Source: Lachnospiraceae bacterium (GTDB lineage: Bacteria > Bacillota > Clostridia > Lachnospirales > Lachnospiraceae). From it: DNA of 8,678 nucleotides. A model generated the notes under the pieces. It worked only from the letters and a program-made list of their open reading frames with translations, was not told where the DNA came from and searched no databases. This document shows, piece by piece, positions 1 to 6,215 of the stretch (positions are counted from its first letter, which is position 1; each line of letters opens with the position of its first letter). The stretch is from NCBI GenBank assembly GCA_009774535.1, contig VSNY01000163.1:1-8678 (forward strand), read 5' to 3'. A program made the position numbers and the translations under genes.

Positions 1-1
1 T

Positions 2-160
2 TTATTGGCTTCCCGGACGACGCTGCGGGCGGTGGATGGGGCCTGGGCTGGGAGATCCACCCTGGGCGATTCGTTCACCGCAGCGTTGCCCCAGTCCGCT
101 CAATCCTATGCCGCCGGGCTGCCCGCCCGTTCCGCTGGCTCGGTCACGTCCGGGTTTCAT
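2..160 (-). CDS. Possible 52-codon ORF in GC-rich segment, doubtful
   Basis: An ATG 9 bases after the PRD regulator's stop opens a 52-residue frame rich in Gly, Pro and Arg that ends at a TAA at the window edge. A Shine-Dalgarno-like GAGGTGA overlaps the regulator's stop codon and sits 9 bases before this ATG, so translational coupling is possible. Against it, the segment is about 68% GC by my count, and at that composition stop codons are scarce: plus-strand frames are open here too. I recognise no family, domain, signal peptide or membrane segment. It could equally be non-coding or part of a repeated GC-rich element. The RBS placement is seen directly; expression is unproven. Confidence 0.2.
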   Translation of the reverse strand: MKPGRDRASGTGGQPGGIGLSGLGQRCGERIAQGGSPSPGPIHRPQRRPGSQ

Positions 161-169
161 CCTCCCAGC

Positions 170-2197
170 TCACCTCTTAAGCCTGCTGCGAAACAGCCCC
201 AGAATCTCCCCAATCCCAGACGCCTGTTCCAGCGCCAGTAAATTTCCCTCCTCCTTTGCAAAATTTAAGATATCATTTAAAATCTGCAAGTGCTTTTCAT
301 TATCTTCCGCACTCAGCACAAAAATCACCTTTGCAATCCGCTGCTTCGGGAACTGCACGGGTTCTTTGCATACAGCCAGTGAAAGATCCCGCCGGTTTAC
401 GCCGTCCTCTGGTTTTGCATGTGCCAAAACTACGTGTTCTGTGATAAACATGTATGGGCCGTAATACATGATCTGCGATACAATCGCATCCAGATAAGAT
501 TTTGTAATGCTGGCATTGCGAATCAGCATCTCTCCGGTGCGGTAAACAGCGTCCGCCCATGTCAGAGGCTCTTCAAAGACACAGACCCTGGAAGCATCCA
601 GCAGTTCTGTAATGCCGCAGTTTTTCCTTCCGGTCAGACTGTCCGCCGGAGCCGCCATTTGTTCTAAATACTGGCTGATATCTTTGCGCAGATTTTCATG
701 CTGGGAGCTGTCTACATATTTTTTCATCATATCAAATAATTCTTCAAAAGCCCCGGCTGACCGGCGGTTGTTTACGAGAGAATTGCTTAAAATATAGATC
801 CGGTCTTCCTCTGTTAAAATTGGATGTACGACCAGCACGGGTACGATACTGTGGATCTTTACCGTGGATATAATCAGGTCGCATTCCTGCTGAATGTCTG
901 TCAGCGCGGATGCTGCGGTAACACCCGTTATTTCCGCATTGGGCAGAAGATTTTTTACTTCGTATTTCAGCATATTTCCGGTTGATACCCCGTTGGTGCA
1001 TACAATCAGGATGCGTAAATGGCTCTGCGTGCCTTCAGTCGGCTTTAAAAAAGCGCCAAAATGCAGCGCCAGATAAGCTACTTCGCTGTCCGGGATCGGC
1101 AGTCCGATCATTTTTCCAAGATAAGCCGAGACATACTTTGTAATCTCGAATAAATGCGGATATTCCCGCATAATGTCTTCGCACATCGGATTACCAAATT
1201 GGATGCCATACTGGTAACGGTACATGGACGCGCGCAGATGTAAAAATAATGCCCGCTCCAGTTCATCTTTGTCTGTAAACGTAATACAGGCTGTTTTTTC
1301 AAATTCCGTGACAAGCGCTTTCGTAATCACATAAACAGACTGATCCGAACGCTTCTCAAAAATCTCTTCGGTCGCTACCGAAAGCCGCGACCCTAACAAA
1401 TGCAGGCTTAAATAAATCTGCTCTTCCTCCCGCAAATCCGGAAAATATTTGCATACCATCTGATATTCCATTGATTCAAATAATTCCGTACGTTTTAAGC
1501 CCGCAAATTCCAGTTTGTCCGTACTTTGATACATAATCGGAAGCAGCAGGGCAAGCGCATCCAGGCTTCCTTCCACATATTCGATCCCAAGCTCGTCTTT
1601 TAAAGCACACAGCCTGTCATAATACTCCTGTACCGACGAACGGTTTAAAAACGGAATCAGCCCGCTTGCACACAACGGGCGCAGTTCTTCATAATACAGA
1701 ATAAACAAAGCCCGGATCTGAATCGGGTCTCCGGTCAGATAATAACCGCATTTTGACTCATAATTTAGTTCCAGGCTGTATTCATGCAGCCGCTGGATTG
1801 CTACGCGGATATCTCCGAATACCGTATTGCGGCTGACGTGGCACAGATCCATTAACTGTTCAATATAGACAGGCCGACGGCTGTGAATGACACTGCAGAT
1901 CACCAGTTTTACACGTTCTGACGGAAGAAACTGATAATACTCCTCATATTCCTTCTCATCCAATGCATCCAGAATTTTTTCCTTATCCCCTGCAGAAATA
2001 AAAATTCCCTTTCCACGCTCCGGCTCCAGTTCCTGTATATCGTGTTCTTCCAGCCATTCATTAATCTTACATATATCGTAATAGATGCTTCTTCTGGAAA
2101 CCCCTGTTTTTTCAGACAATCTTTTCAAAGACACATAACCGCTTTCATGCGTAAGAATACTTAAAATTTTCTCACAGCGCTGGTTGAGATTACTCAA
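170..2197 (-). CDS. PRD-domain transcriptional regulator with PTS EIIB and EIIA domains (LicR/MtlR/UlaR-like)
   Basis: Likely a DNA-binding activator of a PTS or sugar operon, controlled by phosphorylation from PTS proteins in the cytoplasm. The domains, counted from the TTG start (675 residues), are: winged helix-turn-helix at about 5-60, a second HTH-like segment at about 100-140, PRD1 at about 165-275, PRD2 at about 290-390, an EIIB-like domain at about 394-480 and an EIIA-like domain at about 530-673. Visible phospho-sites are H266 (PRD1), H320 and H379 (PRD2), C400 in the EIIB P-loop (VCTNGVSTGN) and H593 in VVLAHAKPEDGV. That last motif resembles ascorbate/UlaC-type EIIA active sites. 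No CAT RNA-binding domain is present, so it is probably not an RNA antiterminator. PRD1 seems to lack its first conserved His. Length is normal for this class. The TTG at 2197 is chosen because GGAGGTG lies 8 bases upstream; the GTG at 2206 would overlap that RBS. No PTS genes are nearby, so the substrate is unknown. Confidence 0.9.
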   Translation of the reverse strand: MSNLNQRCEKILSILTHESGYVSLKRLSEKTGVSRRSIYYDICKINEWLEEHDIQELEPERGKGIFISAGDKEKILDALDEKEYEEYYQFLPSERVKLVICSVIHSRRPVYIEQLMDLCHVSRNTVFGDIRVAIQRLHEYSLELNYESKCGYYLTGDPIQIRALFILYYEELRPLCASGLIPFLNRSSVQEYYDRLCALKDELGIEYVEGSLDALALLLPIMYQSTDKLEFAGLKRTELFESMEYQMVCKYFPDLREEEQIYLSLHLLGSRLSVATEEIFEKRSDQSVYVITKALVTEFEKTACITFTDKDELERALFLHLRASMYRYQYGIQFGNPMCEDIMREYPHLFEITKYVSAYLGKMIGLPIPDSEVAYLALHFGAFLKPTEGTQSHLRILIVCTNGVSTGNMLKYEVKNLLPNAEITGVTAASALTDIQQECDLIISTVKIHSIVPVLVVHPILTEEDRIYILSNSLVNNRRSAGAFEELFDMMKKYVDSSQHENLRKDISQYLEQMAAPADSLTGRKNCGITELLDASRVCVFEEPLTWADAVYRTGEMLIRNASITKSYLDAIVSQIMYYGPYMFITEHVVLAHAKPEDGVNRRDLSLAVCKEPVQFPKQRIAKVIFVLSAEDNEKHLQILNDILNFAKEEGNLLALEQASGIGEILGLFRSRLKR

Positions 2198-2205
2198 TGC
2201 TACCA

Positions 2206-2212
2206 CACCTCC
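2206..2212 (-). promoter_or_regulatory. Ribosome binding site setting a TTG start for the PRD regulator
   Basis: GGAGGTG is complementary to the 16S 3' end and lies 8 bases before the TTG at 2197. The alternative GTG at 2206 overlaps the last base of this site, so the TTG is preferred. Confidence 0.65.
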
Positions 2213-2254
2213 CCAATGATAAACGATACGTTTTTGATCACCAGCTACTTTATT

Positions 2255-2284
2255 ATTGTCTCACATTTGGCAGATCTGAAACAA
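2255..2284 (-). promoter_or_regulatory. Weak candidate promoter for the PRD regulator
   Basis: A TTGTTT -35-like box (2279-2284) is followed after 18 bases by GACAAT (2255-2260) as a -10-like box. It is downstream of the strong terminator at 2353-2391 and about 58 bases before the start codon, which is where a dedicated promoter is expected. Matches to consensus are only moderate. Confidence 0.3.
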
Positions 2285-2352
2285 TCTGTTTTGAGTACAA
2301 AAACTTGCACAGTCACAGGCAGCAACTATTCGCATTCATGGGGAAATATGCA

Positions 2353-2391
2353 CAAAAAACCACTGCTTAGGGCAAATCCCGTAGCAGCGGT
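2353..2391 (-). terminator. Strong Rho-independent terminator
   Basis: On the minus strand, ACCGCTGCTACGGG pairs with CCCTAAGCAGTGGT across a five-base ATTTG loop. By my count 12 of 14 positions pair (one G-U), with one 2x2 internal mismatch, and a T-run follows directly. It would end transcripts from the aminopeptidase/decayed AAA gene before the PRD regulator. It also lies about 155 bases upstream of the regulator start, so a role as a conditional leader terminator cannot be excluded. Confidence 0.8.
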
Positions 2392-2417
2392 ATCTGTGTC
2401 ATCAATGGTTCCAACGA

Positions 2418-2507
2418 TCAGGCTCCAAAATATTCCATTCTTTTGTTAACAATTTCCATAAAATCTTTTTTCGCTTCGGACAGCTGCAGTGATACGACTA
2501 TGAGCAT
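2418..2507 (-). CDS. Small 29-residue ORF, possible gene remnant
   Basis: An ATG at 2507 opens a 29-residue frame ending in TGA at 2418-2420. The start overlaps the last codons of the decayed AAA gene in another frame. The product has a short hydrophobic start and then an amphipathic, charged helix-like tail (LSEAKKDFMEIVNKRMEYFG) that looks like a real protein C-terminus. An AGAAAGG lies just before the ATG, but its spacing is poor. A strong terminator begins 27 bases after the stop, as expected for the end of a transcription unit. I do not recognise the family. It may be the tail of a deleted gene, a small peptide gene, or chance. Confidence 0.25.
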   Translation of the reverse strand: MLIVVSLQLSEAKKDFMEIVNKRMEYFGA

Positions 2508-3173
2508 AACCTTTCTGCTTGCGCCAACATGACCTTGCATTTATTTTTGTAACAGGCAATGCCATATTTCAATACTTTTTGAATATCTTCCTCATAAAAT
2601 GCATCCCCATACTGCCGCTTCTCCATCTGCTCCAGCGCCTTACGGCACGCTGTATACAGATCGCCGTCTCTTGCATATTTTACTTCTATTACCATGCCCA
2701 TAGGCTCCGCATCAGCCGCATCGTCAATTTCTACAAGAATATCCGCATATCCCTCTCCGTCCTCCTGGTTCGATGAAACAATCCAGCTCCCTTTAAAAGC
2801 CAGCAGCCCAAGCAGCATACGATGATAAAAGTTTTCTTTTAGTTCCTTCCGGACAAAAGTATCACGGATACTGATCGTTTTTCTCAGGTATTTGCACAGC
2901 TGCTGCTGTGCCTCCCCTCTCCCGCGCTGGGTCAAATATCCTGTCGCAAAAAGCACGCTCCATAAATTGTCAATTGAGTTACAAATATCATTATATGTGA
3001 TTTCCGGATAAATTTCCCTGGTGACAAGCTCTCCGGCAATCAGTCTTTCAATCTCCCGTTTTCCGCAGCAGTTTAGCGATCATCTCAGTTTTATCTACAT
3101 AGTAGTATCCCTCTTTCCGTAATTTTTCAAAATCTTCAATGCCAATCGGGATTTTCCATTGAGCCGTATTCAT
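2498..3173 (-). pseudogene. Decayed AAA-ATPase-like / PD-(D/E)XK nuclease family protein
   Basis: Two pieces of one protein remain in different frames. The N-terminal piece (3173-3048) encodes the family's typical opening, including IPIGIEDFEKLRKEGYYYVDKTE, then runs into TGA at 3048-3050. The C-terminal piece is open from about 3067 to 2498. It carries the segment around NDICNSIDNLWSVLFATGYL, then TISIRDTFVRKE, GYADI and IEVKYA, the Asp and Glu-x-Lys of a PDDEXK_9 (DUF1703) nuclease domain. The central ATPase with Walker A and B is missing. A second shortening is likely near 2900-2930, where LTQRGRG runs directly into the QQQLCKYLRK segment; relatives as I know them have further sequence there. 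Intact members are roughly 500-600 residues; this is 676 bases in total. The ATG overlaps the aminopeptidase stop (ATGA). The biological role of the family is unclear. Residual expression of the nuclease-like tail is possible but unlikely. Confidence 0.85.
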
Positions 3174-4486
3174 GAACATAGATAAATATCCCCGTTTTTT
3201 TCACGAATCATTGTCGAAAAGAACTGCTTCATCGCCTGGATCATATAACAAGTATCTTTAATGCCCGCCGTCTCGTATGCCGAATGCATGGCAAGCTGCG
3301 GCAGACCGATATCTACAGCGTTTAAAGACACTTTGGCGGAAGAAATATTTCCCAAGGTGCTTCCGCCTGCTTCGTCGGAACGGTTTGCAAAAAACTGTAC
3401 CGGAACGTCCGCTTTTTCGCAAATATCACGAAACAGTGCAATGCTTACCGCATCAGACGTATATTTTTGTCCGGCATGGGATTTGATCACGATTCCCTCG
3501 TTCATATAAACACAATTTTCTACATCTGTCTTTTCCGGGTGATTCGGATGCACGGCATGAGCGTTGTCCGCGCTTAACATCAGGCTGCCCGCCACCGCCT
3601 GGTAATACGTCTCCTCCGGCTTGCCAAGTCCCAGATGGATGCGCCTGAGCGTGTCGTACAAAAAGGTGGAGCCTGCCCCCTGCTTTGTACCGGAGCCTAC
3701 CTCTTCATTATCAAAGCAGACATACACATTCACGCCGCTTTCCTGCCGCCCTTCCAAAAATCCCCGCAAAGACGCATAAGCACACTGCAGATCGTCCAAA
3801 TGCTGCGCAGATATAAATTCCTCCTGTACACCCCATACCGACGGTTCCTGTCGGTTATATAAATAAAGATCACTGCCGTACACAGACGCAGCCGGCACAC
3901 CTGCCGCCTCTGCGATCAGTTTTTTAAAATCTCCTTTTTTACTTTCCTGCCCGCCAAACAGCGGCAGCAGATCAATCTGCTTGTTATAAGCATAACCGTC
4001 ATTCACCGCCCGGTTCATATGAATCGCCAGACTCGGTATCATCACCAGATCGCGGTCGACGTTTACAAGCTTGGTTGTAAAATGGTCCTGTTCTTTTACA
4101 ACTACCCTGCCTGCCACGGAAAGCGGACGGTCAAACCAGGCAGAGCAGATCATGCCGCCGTACCCTTCCGTATTCAATTGCAGGTACTTCTTTTTCACTT
4201 CCAGCTCCGCGTTTTCCTTAATCTTAAACGTCGGAAAATCACTGTGCGACGCTGCAATCCGAAAATAATGATCCGAAATCTGCGTCCCAACAGCAAACGC
4301 GATAATACTGGAATCGTTTCGCGTTACGTAATATTTCCCGCCAGGCTTGATCTCCCATTCCTGATGCTCCCATAACCTTTCATATCCACTGGACACAAGT
4401 TCCTTTCCGATCAGATCCACCGCATGGAATGCGGTCGGACATTTTTTTAAAAATGCTGTCATTTCCTTCGCTGTTTTTTGATACAT
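3170..4486 (-). CDS. M18 family zinc aminopeptidase
   Basis: A cytoplasmic dinuclear-zinc aminopeptidase that removes N-terminal residues, often acidic or neutral, from peptides. The 438-residue length fits the family. Visible motifs are AASHSDFP (H81, D83), AQHLDDL (D231), CFDNEEVGSG (E261/E262 catalytic and zinc-binding pair), SADNAHAVHPNHPEK (D307, H310, H313), the RSDEAGGSTLG signature at 369-379, and MHSAYE (H401, last zinc ligand). All expected catalytic positions are present, so the enzyme should be active. The ATG at 4486 is chosen because AGAAGGAGG lies 5 bases upstream; an in-frame ATG at 4507 lies upstream of that RBS. It follows the YjeM-like transporter by 75 bases with a terminator between. 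I see no separate promoter, so it probably depends on read-through or a promoter inside the transporter gene. Its TGA overlaps the ATG of the decayed downstream gene. No signal peptide. Confidence 0.93.
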   Translation of the reverse strand: MYQKTAKEMTAFLKKCPTAFHAVDLIGKELVSSGYERLWEHQEWEIKPGGKYYVTRNDSSIIAFAVGTQISDHYFRIAASHSDFPTFKIKENAELEVKKKYLQLNTEGYGGMICSAWFDRPLSVAGRVVVKEQDHFTTKLVNVDRDLVMIPSLAIHMNRAVNDGYAYNKQIDLLPLFGGQESKKGDFKKLIAEAAGVPAASVYGSDLYLYNRQEPSVWGVQEEFISAQHLDDLQCAYASLRGFLEGRQESGVNVYVCFDNEEVGSGTKQGAGSTFLYDTLRRIHLGLGKPEETYYQAVAGSLMLSADNAHAVHPNHPEKTDVENCVYMNEGIVIKSHAGQKYTSDAVSIALFRDICEKADVPVQFFANRSDEAGGSTLGNISSAKVSLNAVDIGLPQLAMHSAYETAGIKDTCYMIQAMKQFFSTMIREKNGDIYLCS

Positions 4487-4491
4487 AATTT

Positions 4492-4500
4492 CCTCCTTCT
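4492..4500 (-). promoter_or_regulatory. Ribosome binding site setting the aminopeptidase start
   Basis: AGAAGGAGG lies 5 bases before the ATG at 4486. It falls inside the longer frame that would begin at 4507, which rules against the longer start. Confidence 0.75.
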
Positions 4501-4520
4501 TTTTCATACAAACAAATCAC

Positions 4521-4548
4521 AAAAGGGCTGCCATAAAACAGACAGCCC
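4521..4548 (-). terminator. Rho-independent terminator after the yjeM-like gene
   Basis: On the minus strand GGGCTGTC pairs with GGCAGCCC (8 pairs, one G-U) around the loop TGTTTTAT, followed by TTTT and a T-rich stretch. It starts 13 bases after the transporter stop and ends 34 bases before the aminopeptidase ATG. The short T-run suggests termination may be partial. Confidence 0.75.
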
Positions 4549-4561
4549 CTGCATATACCAG

Positions 4562-5998
4562 CTATTTTGTTGCTTTTTTCTCTCTCTCTTTTTTCGCAAG
4601 ATACGGCATAATCATACCTAACGCAGTCAGCACAATCGGCGTAATAATATTCAGCGCCATAGTAAACAGATCCGTGGAATACATCCCAAGGATACAGCAC
4701 GCTGCTGTCAGCACAAAACACCATGCCCCGAAAAATTTGGCGACTGCCTGGTTTTTTGTAAACCGATACTCCGCAGGTATCGTATCATATGCTTTTCTAA
4801 GCGCCAGATAAGCAACAAACACCCACAAATAACGAAGCGGCATACATACGGAATTCAGCTTGTTCAGCTGTGCCAGCACAGCCGCTGCTCCCGGTACAAA
4901 GGACTGGACAAGGATAATGCTTCCTGATAATGCAATAATCAGCTTAATCCCATTGACATAAGCGCCTTGGTCATTCCTCTTAAGCATCGCGCTTGGGACA
5001 AATTGTTTGGCGTCTTCATTATCAAGCAGCATACGAAGCGGCGCGTCAATGCTGACTACCAGTACGGCAAACTGACCGATCATATTACAAAGAGCATACA
5101 GCACCATCAAAAGATCCCCGATTCCGTAATACTGTCCCAGCTTCTGAAATGCCCAATAGGAACCATTTGACACATAGGAATTGAACGCTTCCTGGCTGCT
5201 GTTGATCACAGCCGGATCAAACATCATTCCCATAGCGATCGTTCCCAAAATCGCACATGCGACAACCATAACCGCCAGTGCAATCATTCCTTTTGGAAAT
5301 CCCTTCGCCGGGTTTTTGACCTTATTTACGTATGGAGAAATTTTCTCACATCCGCCTACCGCAAATACCAGAATGGAAAGTGACGTAAAATATCCGATAT
5401 TAAACTGCGGAATCAGATTTTTTATGCTGAAATCCATTGAAATATATCCGCCGCCAGGATTGATCGCCGGAGCCGCAAACATCAGCAGAATATACAAAAT
5501 GGACATTACAAACATACTGGTCCCAGCAATGGAAGCAAGCTTTTTCAGCGGATTCAGCCCGCGGCTTGCCACCCAGCAGAAAAACAAAAATACGGCAAGC
5601 GTTGCCATCTGAACACCGATCGTCGGAAATGTATCATAGGTCTCCGCGTTACGGAAAACCGCCCAGCTAAGCGCCTTTAATCCGCCGCTGCCCTTGCTTG
5701 CAATATAAGTAATGTGACATGCCCAATACGTCCACCCCGCATAATATGCCAGCTTCGGCCCCATCGTATTATGAATCCAGGAACTGACACCGCCGCCGGA
5801 CGATTGAAAAGCAGAACCAAGTTCGCCAACCATCAGCGTATAGGGGATAAAATAAAGCGCAAACATCAGCACCCAGCTGAAAATTACCTGAATACCGTTA
5901 AAATATACAAAGCCGTTCATTACATTTCCAAATCCCCATACCCCTGAAAAGGCAATGAACGCCAGCGTATACCAGGTCATCTTTTTTGAATCTCTCAT
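4562..5998 (-). CDS. yjeM: YjeM-type APC family amino-acid transporter
   Basis: An integral inner-membrane permease of the amino acid-polyamine-organocation superfamily, in the glutamate/GABA-type branch that includes E. coli YjeM. The exact substrate of YjeM is not settled. The 478 residues form about 12 hydrophobic segments. Family features include the unwound first helix around GVWGFGNVMNGF (19-30), VGELGSAFQSSGGGVSSW (57-74), and the VGGCEKISPYVNKVKNPAKG stretch (214-233) between the sixth and seventh helices. The C-terminus is Lys/Glu-rich and cytoplasmic. The ATG at 5998 has GGAGG 7 bases upstream. A strong promoter and a long inverted repeat precede it, and a terminator follows. The M18 aminopeptidase downstream suggests a peptide/amino-acid utilisation pair. 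The gene appears intact. Confidence 0.9.
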   Translation of the reverse strand: MRDSKKMTWYTLAFIAFSGVWGFGNVMNGFVYFNGIQVIFSWVLMFALYFIPYTLMVGELGSAFQSSGGGVSSWIHNTMGPKLAYYAGWTYWACHITYIASKGSGGLKALSWAVFRNAETYDTFPTIGVQMATLAVFLFFCWVASRGLNPLKKLASIAGTSMFVMSILYILLMFAAPAINPGGGYISMDFSIKNLIPQFNIGYFTSLSILVFAVGGCEKISPYVNKVKNPAKGFPKGMIALAVMVVACAILGTIAMGMMFDPAVINSSQEAFNSYVSNGSYWAFQKLGQYYGIGDLLMVLYALCNMIGQFAVLVVSIDAPLRMLLDNEDAKQFVPSAMLKRNDQGAYVNGIKLIIALSGSIILVQSFVPGAAAVLAQLNKLNSVCMPLRYLWVFVAYLALRKAYDTIPAEYRFTKNQAVAKFFGAWCFVLTAACCILGMYSTDLFTMALNIITPIVLTALGMIMPYLAKKEREKKATK

Positions 5999-6022
5999 TG
6001 TATTTCCTCCGATACCTTGTTT

Positions 6023-6071
6023 TATGTATTGCCATTTTCAAACTGTAGTTGTTGAATATGGACAATACATA
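6023..6071 (-). promoter_or_regulatory. 49-nt inverted repeat at the start of the yjeM-like transcript
   Basis: On the minus strand TATGTATTGTCCAT is followed by ATGGCAATACATA, complementary over 13 pairs with one bulged base. The intervening sequence adds TTCAA/TTGAA pairing, so almost the whole element can fold into one long hairpin. Its upstream edge coincides with the predicted transcription start, and it ends 12 bases before the GGAGG. It could be a 5' mRNA-stabilising stem, a regulated leader structure, or a DNA operator for a dimeric repressor at +1. It has no T-run, so it is not a simple terminator. Confidence 0.6.
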
Positions 6072-6075
6072 ATAC

Positions 6076-6104
6076 AATATAACATAGATATCTGTGATTT
6101 TCAA
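6076..6104 (-). promoter_or_regulatory. Sigma-A promoter for the yjeM-like gene
   Basis: TTGAAA (6099-6104, 5 of 6 matches) and TATATT (6076-6081, 5 of 6) are separated by exactly 17 bases. The predicted transcription start is about 6069-6070, giving a leader of roughly 70 bases. Confidence 0.8.
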
Positions 6105-6120
6105 CAAGATATTTTTATTT

Positions 6121-6196
6121 CTCTATTCTTATTGCAACAGTTCAGATACCCCATGGAACTGTTACTTCTTAATTCTCTATTCCTGCAACAATTCCG
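6121..6196. repeat. Degenerate direct repeats with an 8-bp palindrome
   Basis: CTCTATTCTTATTGCAACAG at 6121 recurs in altered form as CTCTATTCCTGCAACAATTC at 6174. An exact inverted repeat, AACAGTTC/GAACTGTT (6136-6163, 12-base spacer), lies in the first copy. The R-M gene stop is at 6216. No T-run follows the palindrome on either strand, so it does not look like a terminator. The function is unknown. Confidence 0.4.
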
Positions 6197-6215
6197 ATCG
6201 TCCCTGAGCGCTTTC

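Larger units (their letters stand above)
2207..2497. other. Gene-poor region between the decayed AAA gene and the PRD regulator
   Basis: This 291-base stretch holds no recognisable gene. On the minus strand it contains most of a 29-codon frame (2418-2507), an intrinsic terminator (2353-2391), a weak promoter candidate (2255-2284) and a short inverted repeat CAGAT/ATCTG near 2271-2288. One minus-strand frame stays open through most of the region apart from a TAG at 2326-2328. Because it runs straight through the terminator hairpin, I do not treat it as coding. Confidence 0.6.

Noticed and set aside
170..2197. PRD protein as a BglG/LicT-type RNA antiterminator
   Set aside because: The N-terminus is a helix-turn-helix, not a CAT RNA-binding domain, and no clear RAT-like sequence overlaps the upstream terminator.
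2245..2440. Minus-strand frame with a single TAG, possibly a broken coding gene
   Set aside because: It passes through the terminator stem and T-run, and I could not match it to a family, so structure explains it better than coding.
2216..2449. Plus-strand 77-residue open frame opposite the PRD leader
   Set aside because: No recognisable domain and no convincing RBS, and it runs through the terminator hairpin on the other strand.
4380..4724. Minus-strand 114-residue frame spanning the transporter end and aminopeptidase start
   Set aside because: It is a shadow frame overlapping two well-supported genes and a terminator.
6136..6163. 8-bp inverted repeat as a terminator for the R-M gene
   Set aside because: There is no T-run after the stem on the minus strand and the loop is long.
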